Counted from the first letter of the stretch, positions 1 through 11,510 are shown. The stretch: DNA of 64,000 nucleotides from Sepiola atlantica (GCA_963556195.1 OY744519.1:39167801-39231800), one strand, 5' to 3'. The notes: a model not told the origin generated them from the sequence alone. Numbers and translations: made by a program.

Positions 1-197
1 TCATCTTCAGCCTAACTTCTCATCTTTTTGTAATAAAGCTCTTTTCATAAACATCATCGTCAGAGTGTCTTTATCCGTAGATAAATAGAACTTAGATCAC
101 CGGAGATTATACAGGTGCATAATAATTTATACAGGCACCTGTGTATGAAAATATAACAGTGGTGGTTAACTTATAAGAAGCAATGTTGGGAAGAATG

Positions 198-198
<1 letters not shown>

Positions 199-268
<70 letters not shown>
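199..268. repeat. (TA)n microsatellite
   Basis: An uninterrupted TA dinucleotide tract of about 70 bases, read directly from the sequence. It is the first of many such tracts in the window and its true length may be affected by assembly. Confidence 0.98.
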
Positions 269-270
<2 letters not shown>

Positions 271-279
271 TAGTACTTC

Positions 280-1020
280 ATGTATCCACATACAGTATTA
301 TAAGAAGATATAATTTTTCATGTGTCAGTTTTCAGTATTTACTTCAACAGTGCTCGATACGTAAGTAGAGCTAGGTAGTAAGCAATGAAAATATATATGG
401 CAATCAAGCTACACAGAGGCTCCCGTGTTTAATCCCCGGGGGGAATCGTCAGGCTAAATGCATGGAGTTATTTTTTCCAGGTGTTTTTATATACATGGCT
501 TGCTAGTTAACCAATCAGATTCTTAGTTGTTCCCTCAGCCAATCGTTGGTCTTCCCGCGAACAAAGGATTTGTTGGTGACGCTCCTATGCCTATCCTATT
601 TTTTGTTAACAATAGATTTTCCTATATCCTGTTTCCTTTGTTTTATCAATACAGTGGGCGAATTTATTTTACACGTGGTTTCTTGTATTTCTATTTTAGG
701 TTTTAAATTTTAACTTGTTCAGTTTATTTTTTATTTATTTATTTTTTTTAAATTTTTTTTTTATTAATTTTTTTAATTTATTATATATCATCCTAAGGTA
801 AAGTGATTTCTGTGTAAACAGTTTACAACAAAGTCAACAGTTAACAACAAAGACAAGGGAGAAAATTATACAGTTACAATTTAAAACCTAAAGTACATTT
901 GTGGATTTGTCTTTTTTTACTTTGATTGCTTTAATGGTGCCGGTCGATCTGTATGGTATGTGTGTGTGTGGTCATTCCCGGTCATCCATGACGGTGTCCC
1001 TGGTGAGGTCACACATTAAT
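280..1020. other. AT-rich intergenic stretch without a gene
   Basis: No coding pattern is visible. Positions 400-450 hold a short block (CAAGCTACACAGA followed by a TTTAATCCC-like box) that resembles 20408-20460 and may be a decayed SINE piece. Positions 700-790 are A/T low complexity. From about 950 the sequence becomes GT-rich and leads into the 3' tail of the Penelope-like copy on the minus strand. Confidence 0.6.
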
Positions 1021-1189
1021 GTGGATGTGTGGGTGGTTGGGGGTTAGGATGCTTGCTTGGGTTTGGAGAGATAGATGTAGAGAGAGAGGGGAATAGTAGA
1101 AGAGAACAGAGGATGGGTGAGTAGATAGAGAGGTAGGGGAGTGGGAGAAAAAGGAAGAAAGCAGGGAAGGAAGATTGAGGGTAGATAGA

Positions 1190-1300
1190 AATATAGATAG
1201 AATTATATAGAGAGATATAGATAGATAGATAGATAGAAATATGGAAAGGTAGACTGAAAGAAAGATAGATAGATAGAAAGGTAGAATAAAATAAGAAAAA
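1190..1300. repeat. GATA/TATC-rich low-complexity tail
   Basis: Irregular ATAG/GATA repeats within a wider GA-rich zone (1060-1540). They sit downstream of the Penelope-like coding part on the minus strand. Several open frames cross the zone, but their products are only low-complexity Ser/Tyr/Leu-rich strings and are not genes. Confidence 0.85.
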
Positions 1301-1698
1301 TAAAATAAAATAAAATAAAAGAAAGGGTTAGAATGTGGATCGATCGAAAGATGGAAATAGGTAAAATGAAAAGATTGGTATGTGGGACGATCGATCGGAA
1401 GATGGGAATAGGTGTTTTGTACATATAAGGGTAGAGAGAGGGATGTAAATACATGCAAAGATATGTAAAATGTGCGGGTGGGTGGAGAGATAGGTGGGTT
1501 GAAAGATTGGTAGGGAGAGGGGTGTATGTACATATGCATTCATATTATTTTCTGCATGTATTCATGATTACACTCACATGGGGTATGTATTCGTTCCATG
1601 TGTGAGGGTGTGTAAATGCACACGTGTCCGAGTGCAGATGGGTTCCTGTTTATACGTGTGTTCGTACTTGTTTTTATATGTCTGTGGTGTGATTTGTC

Positions 1699-2830
1699 TT
1701 ATGATTTATTTAATGGTGGGTTGAATTTGGATATGAAGATTTGTTCTTGTGTTAGGAGGTATGAATAGTCTTGAGTTCGGAAGATGGGCATTATCTGGAA
1801 TTTTCCACTGCTGCATGAGTGTACATGTTTGGAGACAGCCAATTTTCTATTTTCTTGAATTTTAATATTGCTCTTATGGAGGGCCACTCTATTATTGAAT
1901 GTTTTTGTGTCACCTATATAGTATTTTTTACATGTTATGCATTCAAGTGCATATATGACATTTTTAGAGGTGCAGTTTAGATCCTTCTTTATTTTGAAGG
2001 TTTGTGTTGGATTTTTGAATGTGTATGTGTTACCCTCTATTATTATGTCGCAAACTCCACATCGTTCTTTGTTGCATTTTGTGACACTTGTGATACGTGT
2101 TGGTTGAATTTTATGAGGTTATAATTTGTTTGAGGTTTTTCAGTTGGCGATTGCTTTTGATTATCTTCATTGCTTTAAGTATGTTGCTTAGTTTGCTATT
2201 TTGATTGAGTAAGGTTAGGTTTCGTGTTATCCCTCTGAATAATTCTGGGTTGTTTTTGTTATGTGTACATACGTATGCTAATATGTGTTCTTCGTTCCGT
2301 TTTTGGTGAATTCGTAGTTGTTCTCATGGTAATTGGTCTGCTAATTCTATACCTTTGTGTATTATTTGTGCGGGGTATCCTCTTTTTGCTAATGTATTAC
2401 GTAGTTCCTTCAGTCGGACAATCCGGAGGTCTTTGTCACTGACTATAGTGCATATTCTGCGTTCTAGAGAATAGGGTATTGATTTAAGGCAGCTTTTGGG
2501 GTGATGGCTTTTAAAGTGGAGGTATTGTTTGGTGGCCGTGGGTTTGTGGTAGATGTCTGTGATAATATGATTGTTCTTAATTTTAACTAGTATATCTAGG
2601 AAAGGTAGCTCTGTGTGATTGTGTTCTAGTGTGAATTTGATTTTGGGGTGTAGATTTTGTAGTGTGTTGTGTAATTCGTTGATGTTCCCCCATGTGGGAT
2701 CCCAAAGAATGAAACAGTCATCCAGATATCGTTCCCAAGATTTTATAAATAGGGATGTTGTATTTGTTCCATAGATTAATTCCATCTTTGTGTATAATAT
2801 TTCTTCTAGGTAGGCTAATGGAACAGACAC
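1699..2830 (-). pseudogene. Penelope-like reverse transcriptase with GIY-YIG endonuclease (broken)
   Basis: The first part (2324-2830, 168 codons) carries the reverse transcriptase palm motif YLDDCF at about 2713-2728, then PFLDILVKI and the IYHKPTATKQYLHF stretch typical of Penelope-like proteins. A TGA at about 2321 interrupts the frame, which then stays open to about 2110. After a frameshift the reading resumes with a CNKERCGVC zinc-binding linker (about 2060), then VIYALECITC and the nuclease core KYYIGDT (1905-1925). The distal part has KSNI, HVHSC and an FISKFNPPLN end at 1699. The N-terminal fingers are absent. The 1699-1887 portion is one open frame that also reads upstream of its GTG codon. 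One stop and one frameshift make this a recently broken copy. Motifs are seen in the sequence; the family is established knowledge. Confidence 0.82.
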
Positions 2831-3038
2831 TTTTAAATGAAAGAAAAATTAAATGTTTTCTCAAATGAAACACTTTTATCAAATGGAATATACATCTGAA
2901 GAGAGCATAATGGATAAACGATAAATCCTCAAAACGCGTTATTAAATTATATTTAAAAAAACTTAAAATGTTAAAATGATAAGATAATAAATACTTATTG
3001 AAAATGTTTTTTTACTAGCGTTGGTAACCACAATTCTT

Positions 3039-3041
<3 letters not shown>

Positions 3042-3080
<39 letters not shown>
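3042..3080. repeat. (TA)n microsatellite
   Basis: A TA dinucleotide tract of about 40 bases, read directly. Confidence 0.97.
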
Positions 3081-3082
<2 letters not shown>

Positions 3083-3239
3083 TATAAATAGTAATAATAT
3101 ACACTCACCTTACAACGGCTCCAGATTAGTACAATTCATTATCGTTTCTAATTGATATAGCTCAATCCAAAATGGTATAACACTCCTTGTTTGTCCAAGG
3201 TATGTGTTCTAAATTTAATTCTGTTAAGTTTGAATAATC

Positions 3240-3350
3240 TTGTTGTTCTGTTGTGTTCCACTTATCAGAGTTGATAGTAATCGCCGGATTCGAAACCGGG
3301 ATCTCTGGGACTAGGTCTGACGCAGTATCACTGAGCCACGGACCACGCTA
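3240..3350 (-). mobile_element. tRNA-derived SINE head
   Basis: On the minus strand there is a tRNA-like stretch with an A-box-like TGGCTCAGTGATA (about 3327-3340) and, 30-40 bases on, a B-box-like GGTTTCGAATCC (about 3283-3295). The spacing and order fit an internal RNA polymerase III promoter. It does not fold into a full tRNA by eye and is followed by unrelated sequence, so a SINE head is more likely than a tRNA gene. The polymerase III promoter logic is established knowledge; the SINE family was not identified. Confidence 0.6.
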
Positions 3351-3522
3351 GTATTAAGGCGTGGTTAGGTAAACGTTGTCATCTACTAATTAATAAAGTA
3401 TGCTATTTTTTATTTGTATTTTGATACTATTTGCGATAAATACACGTAGTAATTGTGTTTACAAAATTGAATTTATTCTGATGCCAGGTCGGTATCATTC
3501 TTTCCTTATCCTGTGTTATCGT

Positions 3523-3523
3523 C

Positions 3524-3594
<71 letters not shown>
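3523..3594. repeat. (TA)n microsatellite
   Basis: A TA dinucleotide tract of about 70 bases, read directly. Confidence 0.98.
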
Positions 3595-3597
<3 letters not shown>

Positions 3598-3599
3598 GG

Positions 3600-4445
3600 A
3601 ATAGATGTGTGTGTGTTCATGATTAAAAGTAGAAACACAGCGATTGGTTTTGTTATCTCTCTACAGAGCTACATCGAGGCATTGAAAACGAAAAATATAT
3701 AAGAATAAATGTTAAGAAAATGTTAAAATCAAAAAGTACTATATTATATATACAACGATGTAGCTATCTTAGCAACTACGAGTTAAAAGGACTAAAATTG
3801 TAAATTAATCAATATTTAAATTAATTGAACACGTGCGTTTTTTTATCAAATTCTCCGCGTTGGAAGATCATATGCATGTTTGAGAACGTCTGTCAAATGG
3901 AAGGTTTCATTTCTAATTTTGCTAGGTATGTGGAGTTGAAATTTTTCTTCCAAACTAACATCATTTACACAATTTAGTCCGCACTGCGATCATATTTAAA
4001 ATGATTAACATTATTAGTATGAAAGGGAAGTATAACGCATTTTCAAAGTGACGCCAAAAGAGTGTGTGCATAGGATAATACAAGCTCACTTAAAGTAAAG
4101 TAGCAATTCTCAACTGCTGAGTATGTTTGCGTGAAGTACATTACCAACTCAAACGAATGTAAATTGTGCATTTTGCCAAAGTATTTAATTTTATTTAAAA
4201 AACAAAAGAAATTTTCCTTTTAGTGACTGACCTAATCACATCTGGACGGCAGCCATTACCTTGCAAATTATTAGTAAAGATTCTATGTGTTTTCCGATTT
4301 TGATTAGGTAAGGCACAGTAAGTGAAATATGCACTGTGAAAGCAACACTTATTGTCTAGTTGTTTTATTTAATTTTACTTTTGATCATGGACGAAAATAT
4401 AAGTCATCTCTTCATAGTCGCAGTAATGAAATTCTGACCCAAATC
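3600..4445. other. AT-rich intergenic stretch without a gene
   Basis: I see no coding pattern, tRNA-like box or repeated block here. Frames are short and scattered. Confidence 0.6.
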
Positions 4446-4448
4446 ATG

Positions 4449-4517
<69 letters not shown>

Positions 4518-4587
4518 CATATATATATATATATATAAATATATATATTCATATATTCATATATTCATATATATATATATATTTATT

Positions 4588-4618
<31 letters not shown>

Positions 4619-4620
4619 AT
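4449..4620. repeat. Compound TA/TATT microsatellite
   Basis: Interrupted TA tract with ATAC, TAAA and TTCATA interruptions, several hundred bases from any element. Confidence 0.95.
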
Positions 4621-5039
4621 GAACATTTTTGAGAAACCAGTTTACAGACACGTGAATTCATATTAATAGATGAACATTTATTAAATCATTTCTTTTCATA
4701 TATTTCATGAATCCGAATTTTCTGTTAAAAAAACTATAATCATGGTATAGAGATATTGTATTAGTTTTCGTTTTTTTCTTTTTCATGGCGAAAATATAAC
4801 GGTGTGGTCGAAGATTACCCATCTCTTCCGATGTTATTTGAGAGTTTGTTTATATGTCCGGTGCTTGTACTGAATGCCCTAGAATTTAAGATCAATTTAT
4901 GCGTATGGCGACACATCTAGAAAGACTGAGTAAATATTCTACGAACGTTGTCAGTCTATTTTTGATTTCCCCAAACAGGGCTCAACTTTATTCTTTTAAA
5001 TGAGACTTATAACAATATCAATGTTAAATAAATAATATA
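4621..5039. other. Intergenic stretch without a gene
   Basis: No coding pattern or structured repeat seen. Confidence 0.55.
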
Positions 5040-5043
5040 AAAC

Positions 5044-5079
5044 ACTCTCTCTGTCCCTCTCTCCCCCCCTCTCTCTCTC

Positions 5080-5139
<60 letters not shown>

Positions 5140-5153
5140 GAATAACAATGATG

Positions 5154-5233
<80 letters not shown>
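5044..5233. repeat. Compound CT, TA and AAT microsatellite
   Basis: A CT-rich segment (5044-5083), a TA tract (5084-5135) and a long AAT tract (about 5155-5233) follow each other. The restriction-type LINE begins directly after the AAT tract, so this may mark its insertion site. Frames through it give only poly-Tyr or poly-Ile products. Confidence 0.97.
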
Positions 5234-5241
5234 CGGTAAGT

Positions 5242-5839
5242 ATGAAACTAAGAAACGAAGAGAATGGACAAAAGAGAAGACCGACAAAATCTGGATGGGA
5301 AATCAGACTGGAACCCCAGATCACCAAACTTCGGAAAACAGCTAAAACCGTGAACAGAAGGAAGGAGGACATAAAACGATTAAGAAGCAAAAATCAGAAA
5401 CGCAAGGAAAAACTAAATGGGAAACATGAACAAATAAAACAAAAGATAGCAGCAATAAAGGAAGACTAAGACGATACAGGTACAAATCAGAACAGAGCAA
5501 ACAGAACAGGACCTTTGAAAACAATGAAAGCCAGTTTTACAAAAACGTAAAAGGAGAAAAAACAACAACAGAGTATCCGAATTCAACAGAAACAAAACAA
5601 TTCTAGAGCAAGATATGGGAAGAACCAAAAAAGCACAAGAATGCCCAATGGTTGAAAAACATGAAAGATGAACTGCAGGAAATCGAACAAGGAACCGAAA
5701 CAGAAATCAACAACGAAACAGTCAAGAAAACCCTAGGAAAAATGGCAAACTTGAGAGCACCAGACCACGATGGAATAAATGCATACTGGTTTTAAAAATT
5801 CACGACCCTGCATGAAAGACTAGCGCAGAAACTGAGTGG
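5242..5839 (+). pseudogene. LINE N-terminal and pre-RT region, frameshifted
   Basis: Positions 5242-5469 encode a 75-residue Lys/Arg-rich stretch that looks like a coiled or nucleic-acid-binding N-terminal region. In shifted frames the next 300 bases read as a typical pre-RT region, with a Trp-rich FW.KIWEEPKKHKNAQWL pattern around 5600-5660 and a LGKMANLRAPDHDGINAYWF pattern around 5730-5795. The latter resembles the K..K..G.DG conserved block before LINE reverse transcriptases. At least two frame changes and a TAA near 5794 break it. It joins the RT frame with a further frameshift near 5905. Confidence 0.6.
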
Positions 5840-6892
5840 ATGTATCCGCAAAACAGACGTACCAGAATGGATGACGGAAGGAAGAACAACATTAATACAA
5901 AAATACCCCAAAACGGGAACGACCCCAGCAACTACAGACCGATAACATGTCTACCAATAATGTGGAAAATTCTCACAGCACAACTGAGAGAACAAATCTA
6001 CCAATCCCGAGACAAACGTGGACTGCTCCCCGAGGAACAAAAAGGATGCCAGAAAGGACAAAGAGGGGCACATGATCTATTATACATTGATCAAAAGACC
6101 CTGAAGGAGGTGAAGAGCAGACAAACGAACATAACCATAGCATGGATTAACTACAATAAAGCCTACGACAGAATCCCCCAAACGTGGATAATTGAATGTT
6201 TAAAAATATACAAGATACCAGACAGGATTATTAATCTCATCCAGAAAGCGATGGAAACATGGAGACTAAAACTGACAGCCGGAGGACAACACCTGTCTGA
6301 GATAAAAATACAGAGAAACATTTTTCAAGGAGACTCTCTATCACCACTATTGTTTATAATAGCCATGATGCCACTCAACTACACACTCAGTAAGTGTGAT
6401 GCCATATACAGGTGTACGGATACAGAACAAAGAATAAATTACCTGATGTACATGGATGACCTTAAACTGTTTGCAAAAAACAAAAAAGGACTGGAAAAGC
6501 TGATAAATACAACCAGGATATTCAGCCAGTATATCCAAATGGAGTTTGGAATAGAAAAATGTGCACTGCTAGAGATTAAAAGAGGAAAACTGGAGACGAG
6601 AGAAGGTATCAAACTCCCCAACCAAGAGGAGATGAGGGCGCTAGGAGAACAAGATAGTTATAAATACCTGGGAGTTCTGGAAGCAGACACAATCAAATAT
6701 ACAGAAATAAAAGAGAAGATTGGAAAAGAATATCTACGAAGAACAAGGAGACTCTTAGAAACTAAACTATATAGCAGAAACCTAGTAAAAGGGATAAGCA
6801 CATGGGCTGTATCACTAATAATATACTCTGGACGAATCATAGGGTGGATCAAAGAAGACTCAAGCACCTTGACCAGAATACTAGAAAACTAA
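5840..6892 (+). pseudogene. LINE reverse transcriptase domain
   Basis: A 350-codon open frame. The first ~25 codons are out of frame with the protein; true homology starts near 5905 at NDPSNYRPITCLP (RT block 0/1). Then follow GCQKGQRGAHDLL, block A (IAWINYNKAYD, residues 101-111), block B (FQGDSLSPLLF) and block C (YMDD, residues 204-207), and KYLGVLE. Reverse transcriptases of this type need an Asp at the start of block A (DY.KAYD). Here that residue, 104, is Asn (codon AAC at 6149-6151), so the copy should be inactive even apart from its frameshifts. The frame closes with TAA at 6890-6892 and coding signal continues in the frame that overlaps from 6802. Confidence 0.85.
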
Positions 6893-7197
6893 TGACTATG
6901 CACAATGCATTGCACCCAAAAGACGATACGGGCAGACTCTACATGAAAAGAAATGAAGAAGGTAGAGGACTGGTAAGTATAGAAGACTGTGGGGAAGACA
7001 CCAAAAAAGAGCTGGAGAAATATGTAACCCAGAACACGGAAAGACTGATCACCACAGCAAGAGACACCAGCCCAACAAACAACTTCGGAAGCACTGAAAC
7101 CAGAAACAAAAAGACAAGAAAGGAAAAGTGGGAAGAAAAACAACTACATGGACGCTTTATAAGATTCACAAGCGATGAAACCAATGAAAATATCTAG
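6802..7197 (+). pseudogene. LINE linker between RT and knuckle
   Basis: A 131-codon frame overlapping the end of the RT frame. It contains the KHLDQNTRKLMTMHNALHPK segment, followed by DTGRLYMKRNEEGRGLVSIE, which closely follows the conserved region (R.LM..H.ALHP..D..RLY..R..GGRGL) found in these LINEs after the RT thumb. It ends at a TAG (7195-7197) that sits where the neighbouring pattern (AWLRKGHL) suggests a Trp codon, so a point mutation probably created the stop. The same frame continues in the next entry. Confidence 0.75.
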
Positions 7198-7905
7198 GCA
7201 TGGCTAAGAAAAGGACACTTGAACAGAGAAACAGAATCTCTGCTGACGGCCGCACAGAACAATGCGATTAGGACAAACTTTATTAAAGCAAAGATAGATA
7301 AAACCCAGGAAAACAGCAAATGCCGATTATGTGGACAAAGAGTCGAAACGATAAATCATATAATAAGTGAATGCAGCAAGGTAGCCCAAAAGGAATACAA
7401 GAACAGACATGACAGCGTGGGGAAAGAAGTACACCGGGAAATGTGCAAACAACTAAATTTCGAATATGCAAAAAAATGGTACAGACACAAACCAGAAACT
7501 GTACTAGAAAACGAAAAACACAAAATCATATGGGATATGAATGTACAAACAGACAAACCCATAACAGCAAGGAGACCGGATATGATAATAATCAACAAGA
7601 AAGAAAAATCCTACAAAATCGTAGACTTTGCCGCTCCAGGTGACCACAAAGGGAGGATCAAAGAGACGGAAAAAAGAAGCAAATATACTGAACTTGCCAG
7701 AGAACTGAAAGGAATATGGAACATTAGGAAAGTCAGTATAACACCAATAACCATAAGAGCACTAGGAACAATCTCCCAAAACATGGAGAAAAGACTAGGA
7801 GAAATAGGAATCAAAGGGATAACTGAGACCATACAAAGGACAGTAATGATCAAAACAGCTACAATCCTGAGAAATGTCCTCGAATGCGGAATCCAACCCA
7901 CATAA
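7198..7905 (+). pseudogene. LINE CCHC knuckle and restriction-like endonuclease
   Basis: In-frame continuation after the TAG at 7195. It holds a zinc knuckle of form C-x2-C-x8-H-x4-C (7321-7374, CRLCG ... INHIISEC), then EYKNRHD and WYRHKPE, and the endonuclease core RRPDMIIINKK followed by KIVDFAAPGD (about 7572-7641). RPD...D..A.PGD is the signature of the restriction-enzyme-like nuclease that nicks target DNA in these LINEs. The region ends with TAA at 7903-7905. This 235-codon stretch is itself unbroken and is the best preserved part of the element. Confidence 0.85.
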
Positions 7906-8270
7906 GCAACGAATGGAGAACAAACACATGGAAGCACAAGAAAACAGAACCGGGGAAAATACAACCGCACGAGAGAGGCGCAAGCATAGGTTGACACCAC
8001 GAACATTATGGACAGAGGGTCGAGGAGGGAAAGCGAAAACCAGACCTCCACTGGAAGAGCGCGGACAGCTCTGGGACCTTGAAAAGAAGAGGAGCATACA
8101 GGAAGTCTGAGGAGACTTGTTGTCACTCAGACTCCAGGGAATACCACAGGTTGTTGGCAGTGGGCGATCACTGACGATGACCAGTGTGATGACTCCTAGT
8201 GAGTAAATAATAGGCCAGGTAAAACATCCACAAGGTAGTAATCCAAAGAATTTCAACCGGGTTTATAAAA

Positions 8271-8520
8271 AAGTGCTTAATATCAAATAGAGCTTTTATA
8301 TATGATTAGTTTTATTTACACAGACATGTACAAAATCTGCGACACTAGCATGTCGATGTTATCAATCAACAGTTATTATAAATTGAGATCTTATCAGGCA
8401 GAGTTAGAATCCGATCTTAACCTTAGATCATATTTGGAAAGAATGAAATGGAGAAACAAAGAAAAGAAATTAAAAATTTCAAAATTTGGGAAGTCAAGAA
8501 TCAAAATGTTAAACTAAAAA
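8271..8520. other. Short intergenic stretch
   Basis: A 71-codon frame at 8302-8517 (starting MISFIYTDMYKIC) is Lys/Ser-rich and matches nothing I recognise. It is likely to be chance coding in AT-rich DNA. Confidence 0.4.
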
Positions 8521-8654
8521 TAAAAAAATTAAAAAAATTAATATAAAAGATAAAAGATAAAATATAAAAGATAAAAAATAAAATATAAAATGTAAAATAA
8601 AATAAAACAAAATTAAATAAAGTGAAAAAAGACAGATATAATAAAAAGGGTAGA

Positions 8655-8692
<38 letters not shown>

Positions 8693-8740
8693 TGATAGAT
8701 AGATAGATATATAGATAAATAGATAGATAGAAATGAAATG
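8520..8740. repeat. A-rich TAAAA repeats followed by (GATA)n
   Basis: TAAAATA-type low complexity (8520-8640) followed by GATA tetranucleotide repeats (about 8655-8735). All long frames here are low-complexity products. Confidence 0.95.
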
Positions 8741-9063
8741 AAATCGTCTGTGGTGCAGACAGAAGTAGGTAAACGGATGTACATGCAATAGAACGTGTCA
8801 AAAAAACCGTCGTAAGTTTTTCTTCAGCCTGGGCAAAACAGCAGTGCCTTTTAATGTTTTTTTAAGTAAATCATTAAATTGACTTTTAATCGCTCTATTG
8901 TTTATTAAGGCACTTTTAAATTCTCATTTGCTCTTTCTTTTGAAAATATTATTAATTAAAACTATCGATTTTCTCCTGACAAGATGATAGTCGAAAGGGC
9001 CTTAGAGAGATTTCTGCGTATCATTTTTAAATGTATTTATAAGTTTTGTACCTCAAAACATTC

Positions 9064-9065
<2 letters not shown>

Positions 9066-9133
<68 letters not shown>
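9066..9133. repeat. (TA)n microsatellite
   Basis: A TA dinucleotide tract of about 68 bases, lying just outside the 3' LTR end of LTR-A. Confidence 0.98.
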
Positions 9134-9134
<1 letters not shown>

Positions 9135-9169
9135 GGGCGACGTCGAGTGGTCTTGCCAGTCGGTCCTGG

Positions 9170-9839
9170 CTTCAATCTCTCCCTTTAGGCTGACAGAGCA
9201 GTACACCCAATTCGAGAATTATATTTCCCTTTCTTTTTGCTGTGTTTTTCTCTTTCGTCTTTCAATGTCTGCACTCACTGCATACGCTTTGTCGTCACCG
9301 CCACCACTCTCTGCCAACGCTTCGTCGTTGTCACCATTTCGTGCCGGCGGTTTCTTTCTGTAACTGAAATCAATCTACACATAACTAAATATAACAAGTC
9401 TTCTCTCTTTTTAGTTCCGATCCATTTATTTTCATTTTCGTTGAAACAGAGAGAGAGAAGCTTACGCTAGTCAATTAACTAAGTACTTAATTCTTGCAAG
9501 CAAAGGAGGAGGGGGAAATCGTCTGGCTCTCATTTTTGGGGATCTGTATCCCCCTATCTTATTTAATCGCTACATGGATGAGGCGACTTGACTAGTCGGC
9601 TTCCCGTCAAGAAATATCAAAACCACTGCAGTTTTCTCACCGGGAAAACTGTGACGTCACGAAAGCTCGTGATCAACGCACAGGTGCGACCCAACCCCTG
9701 ACCCGAGGTCTCGTCAACGGTCACCGCGAATCGTGAGAAATTATCGCACCAAAGTTGCACGAGATGACTCCGTTACAAATCGCGCAAGTTAAGCGATCTC
9801 TCTGTACGTCCATCAGCGCATGCGTAACATTATATAACA
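9170..9839 (-). repeat. 3' LTR of LTR-A
   Basis: Aligns along its length with 11664-12331 with scattered substitutions and small indels (roughly 90 percent by eye). TG..CA boundaries can be placed at 9839 and 9191 (TGTTATAT to TCTGTCA). Similarity continues 15-20 bases past the CA, so the true end may be nearer 9170. On the minus strand it contains a TATA-like TTAAATAAGATAG near 9555-9570. Confidence 0.8.
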
Positions 9840-9852
9840 TTCTTCCCCTCCC
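9840..9852 (-). other. Putative polypurine tract of LTR-A
   Basis: On the minus strand AGGGAGGGGAAGA directly precedes the TGTTATAT start of the left LTR. Its position and purity fit the primer site for plus-strand synthesis in LTR elements. Confidence 0.7.
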
Positions 9853-11510
9853 TATACAAAAAACAATCCTAAGATTTTGATTTGTATTACGCCTCCGCTG
9901 TAGGTCTGCTCAGAACCATAGGTTAGTACGGCTGGACCTCCAACGTCCAACCTCTTCTACCGGACGTTCCATTCGGCCCATGACGTTATCTCCGGGATGT
10001 AAGGAAACCTCTCTTACGATCAATATCGGCTCACGTGGCTATCCCTGTCAAAAACATTATCGGGCGACATCGCCCCATCACCTGCTCAGGTCACCACTTA
10101 ACCCACAACGGTCTGACCTCTTATCCCGGGGCATTTACACATAGGCATACACTCACCTTACACTTGTACTTCATAACATCGATTTACAACCGATGGTCAT
10201 TCTTCTGACTGGCGGACATTACCCCAAATTACGGGGAACAACCCTAAACCCCTATTTCAAAACATATAACCTATTATGGTCAGCACACGAATTTAATTTT
10301 AGGTGCCGTTCTATCCTTAATCACTATATCTGACTCGGTTCAAGACACCTCTGTGGAAACGGTGTGTCTCTTGGAGGTGGCATCTCCGACACTCACATCG
10401 GGCCTCAATCCGATCACATTCTCTATCTATCTCTATCACAGGACTCTAAAATACGGCACCTTCTTTCAATGTTAAACCTATCCATGGCTATATCTGCCCC
10501 GACACGCGCACGAAGTGCTCCCTCACCCCAAATTAACACCAACCCCCGTTGATGCGGACTCGCTTGTATTGCTTGCTTACTGTACCCTTACCGTGATTCT
10601 AACTATGTCGTGGGGGTGAAGAGGTGTCTCTGCGCACGGTCGGTCACATCCAAAACCTAGGACGGACCCATTACTACAAATTAAATGTATCATCATTAAT
10701 GCTTGATTGACCAATACCAATGCGGTAACTCCGAGGACCCCTAAAAATATATCCATAATCATGCCAATCTTTTCATGATTACAACTCGCTTCTTTTTTTC
10801 ACGCGTGTGACACCGAACAACTCTTTGTCCGTATAATCGCAAGCTCACTGGCTACCTCAACGGGTCACGCGTAGCGAACATAACTCAATCCTAACCCGTC
10901 AGTTAGAAGAGACACGCCTTGCGGCCTCCACATCGGATCTTCTCTAAAATTTAATCGCATCTCAAAGTCAATGCTCAACATCCGAAATCTGTTTGTGCGT
11001 GGCCGACCCTAAATCTATAACGGTATAATAACTGTTTTTTTTATTCTTAATTAATTTTAACGCACGTAACCCAACTTCCTTTTCTGGTTACGTTAAAAAA
11101 AGACTGGGAAAATATAATGTGCTTGTGTCTCAATAGACATGCATGACAAAAATCTCTTCTTTTTTTAGCAATATACACAAAAAAATATCCCCCTCCCCCC
11201 TACAAGAACACATACGTATCAACACTACAGAAACAAGATCAATTAAAAGTTTCTTCCATAGTCTCAATCGTCTCTTTTTCTTCTATGAAAAGTGTACGTT
11301 TTGCGTGTGTATGTGTGTGTATATTTTTAAGTTCACTGTTTTTTCTCCTGCTAATAACAGTACGCATGTATATATGTATATACATTACTCTTTTTTTTCA
11401 AACAACTATTTGTTTTTGCGTGTGTGTGTGCAACTTAAGTAATTGTTCTTATTGTTGTTTCTCATAAAAAGTTCGCTCTGAGACTCGATAAACAATAAAC
11501 GAAAGTTCTA
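9853..11510 (-). other. Internal region of LTR-A, no recognisable proteins
   Basis: Read on the minus strand, the longest frames are short. One at 10577-10762 encodes 61 residues with a hydrophobic segment (FLGVLGVTALVLVNQALMMI) followed by several Cys. It could be a remnant membrane segment, but I cannot assign it. Two blocks match the LTR-B interior: about 10480-10560 (with TTGGTGTTAATT and CAGATATAGCCATGG) and about 9995-10045 (GCCGATATTGATCGTAA, CTTACATCCC). Positions 11140-11460 are low-complexity with CA/TG repeats. Confidence 0.6.

Larger units (their letters stand above)
1040..2830 (-). mobile_element. Penelope-like retroelement, copy A, 5' truncated, with GATA-type tail
   Basis: Read on the minus strand, this element runs from the end of the reverse transcriptase palm at 2830, through a Cys-rich linker and a GIY-YIG endonuclease ending at 1699, into a 3' region rich in CA and then in TATC-type repeats (1060-1300). 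Penelope-like elements are retroelements with a telomerase-like reverse transcriptase and usually a GIY-YIG nuclease, and are commonly 5' truncated. Everything before the palm is missing here. A second copy with the same order and the same kind of tail lies at 58.4-60.1 kb on the plus strand. Confidence 0.8.
5234..8270 (+). mobile_element. LINE with restriction-enzyme-like endonuclease (R2/R4/NeSL-type)
   Basis: A non-LTR retrotransposon on the plus strand. In order it has a Lys/Arg-rich N-terminal part (5240-5470), a pre-RT region (about 5480-5830), a reverse transcriptase (5840-6892), a linker, a CCHC knuckle (7321-7374) and a PD-(D/E)XK-type endonuclease (about 7550-7660), followed by a 3' untranslated part up to about 8270. 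That architecture defines the endonuclease-at-C-terminus LINE groups. The left end abuts an AAT microsatellite and the start of the protein is not clear, so it is probably 5' truncated. Several frameshifts and stops show it is dead. Confidence 0.85.

Noticed and set aside
183..368. Frames of poly Tyr-Ile through TA tracts (also near 5007-5390, 16206-16443, 20779-21066 and others)
   Set aside because: They exist only because TA repeats lack stops in some frames; no unique protein sequence flanks them.
1009..1543. Overlapping minus-strand frames of 71-176 codons rich in Ser, Leu, Tyr and Ile
   Set aside because: They are translations of GATA/GA low-complexity DNA in the tail of the Penelope-like element.
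3240..3350. A functional tRNA gene
   Set aside because: A and B box-like sequences are present, but I cannot build a full cloverleaf with paired acceptor ends.
10577..10762. An envelope-type membrane protein in LTR-A
   Set aside because: Only one hydrophobic stretch with a few Cys in a 61-codon frame; no signal peptide, cleavage site or conservation in LTR-B was seen.
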